Below are positions 6,400-6,511 of a stretch of DNA of 6,511 nt, piece by piece (position 1 is the first letter of the stretch; each line of letters opens with the position of its first letter). Source of the stretch: Nitrospirae bacterium GWC2_42_7 (GTDB lineage Bacteria > Nitrospirota > Thermodesulfovibrionia > Thermodesulfovibrionales > UBA6898); contig MHDW01000070.1 in NCBI GenBank assembly GCA_001803645.1, positions 1 through 6,511 of the forward strand, in the 5' to 3' direction. The notes below the pieces were generated by a model. The model saw nothing but the letters and a program-made list of their open reading frames with translations. It had not been told where the DNA came from and searched no databases. A program made the translations under genes and the position numbers.

Positions 6400-6424
6400 C
6401 AAAAAATGGGTCTGCGACAAATTT
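6389..6424. promoter_or_regulatory. Perfect 9-bp inverted repeat overlapping the -35 box; possible operator
   Basis: AAATTTGTC (6389-6397) and GACAAATTT (6416-6424) are exact inverted copies 18 nt apart. The left arm covers most of the predicted -35 hexamer of the export operon, and the right arm lies about 55 bp upstream of the predicted start point. A dimeric regulator bound here would touch the promoter directly. The regulator is unknown, and chance occurrence in AT-rich DNA cannot be excluded. Confidence 0.35.
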
Positions 6425-6445
6425 ATGAAGAATAGCTGTTTTAAA

Positions 6446-6481
6446 CTCCCCTCCTTGGTTGAGGAGGGGCAGGGGTGGTGT
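6446..6481 (-). repeat. Solo copy of the C/G-rich hairpin repeat unit
   Basis: An 8-bp stem (6448-6455 with 6462-6469) with a 6-nt loop is followed by CAGGGGTGGTGTG. Read on the minus strand the unit runs ACACCACCCCTGCCCCTCCT and on through the second stem half, close to the left arm of the element at 1149-1274 (ACAACCCACCCCTGCACCCC). No facing partner lies between it and the operon start at 6364, so within this window it is a single unit, positioned just upstream of the operon promoter region. Confidence 0.65.
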
Positions 6482-6511
6482 GTCCTGAATAGAAAAATCC
6501 TTATTTACCAA

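Noticed and set aside
6193..6420. 75-codon minus-strand frame overlapping the start of the secreted protein gene
   Set aside because: It is a shadow in another frame with no domain-like composition, and it covers the promoter and the signal-peptide region of the better supported gene.

Overview
The window is part of an exopolysaccharide secretion locus from a Gram-negative bacterium. It encodes an outer-membrane export protein, an outer-membrane beta-barrel and an inner-membrane tyrosine autokinase. Base composition is moderately AT-rich. The gaps between transcription units hold C/G-rich hairpin repeats of a kind common in Nitrospirota, Desulfobacterota and related genomes. That placement is a weak inference, because no taxonomic marker gene is present.

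Layout. Positions 1-165 (+) are the last 54 codons of an unrecognised protein. Positions 166-401 are non-coding and contain two hairpin-rich repeat elements. Positions 402-1115 (+) encode a PHP-fold tyrosine phosphatase of the CpsB/CapC/YwqE family, followed by an intrinsic terminator embedded in a 126-bp inverted repeat. Four genes then run leftward from about 6370 to 1303 with gaps of 17, 57 and 20 nt, and look like one operon. In transcription order they are: a small secreted protein built of 14-residue repeats (5888-6364), a predicted outer-membrane beta-barrel (4329-5870), a short OPX/SLBB polysaccharide export protein (3459-4271), and a Wzc-like chain-length regulator fused to a BY-kinase (1303-3438). 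A good sigma70-type promoter sits immediately upstream of the first gene and predicts a leaderless or nearly leaderless mRNA. A 9-bp inverted repeat overlaps its -35 element.

How the parts fit. The BY-kinase (inner membrane) and the OPX protein (periplasm/outer membrane) would form the trans-envelope conduit. The PHP phosphatase on the converging strand would reset the kinase's C-terminal tyrosine cluster. The OPX protein ends directly after its second SLBB domain and has no lipobox, so it lacks both the lipid anchor and the membrane-spanning C-terminal helix of Wza. The co-transcribed beta-barrel is therefore the obvious candidate for the outer-membrane pore, as in the composite OPX/beta-barrel (Wzp-type) translocon described in Myxococcus. 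The secreted repeat protein at the head of the operon has no function I recognise. It is the best candidate here for an undescribed component of this export machine.

No glycosyltransferase, flippase or polymerase lies in the window, so the polymer itself cannot be named.
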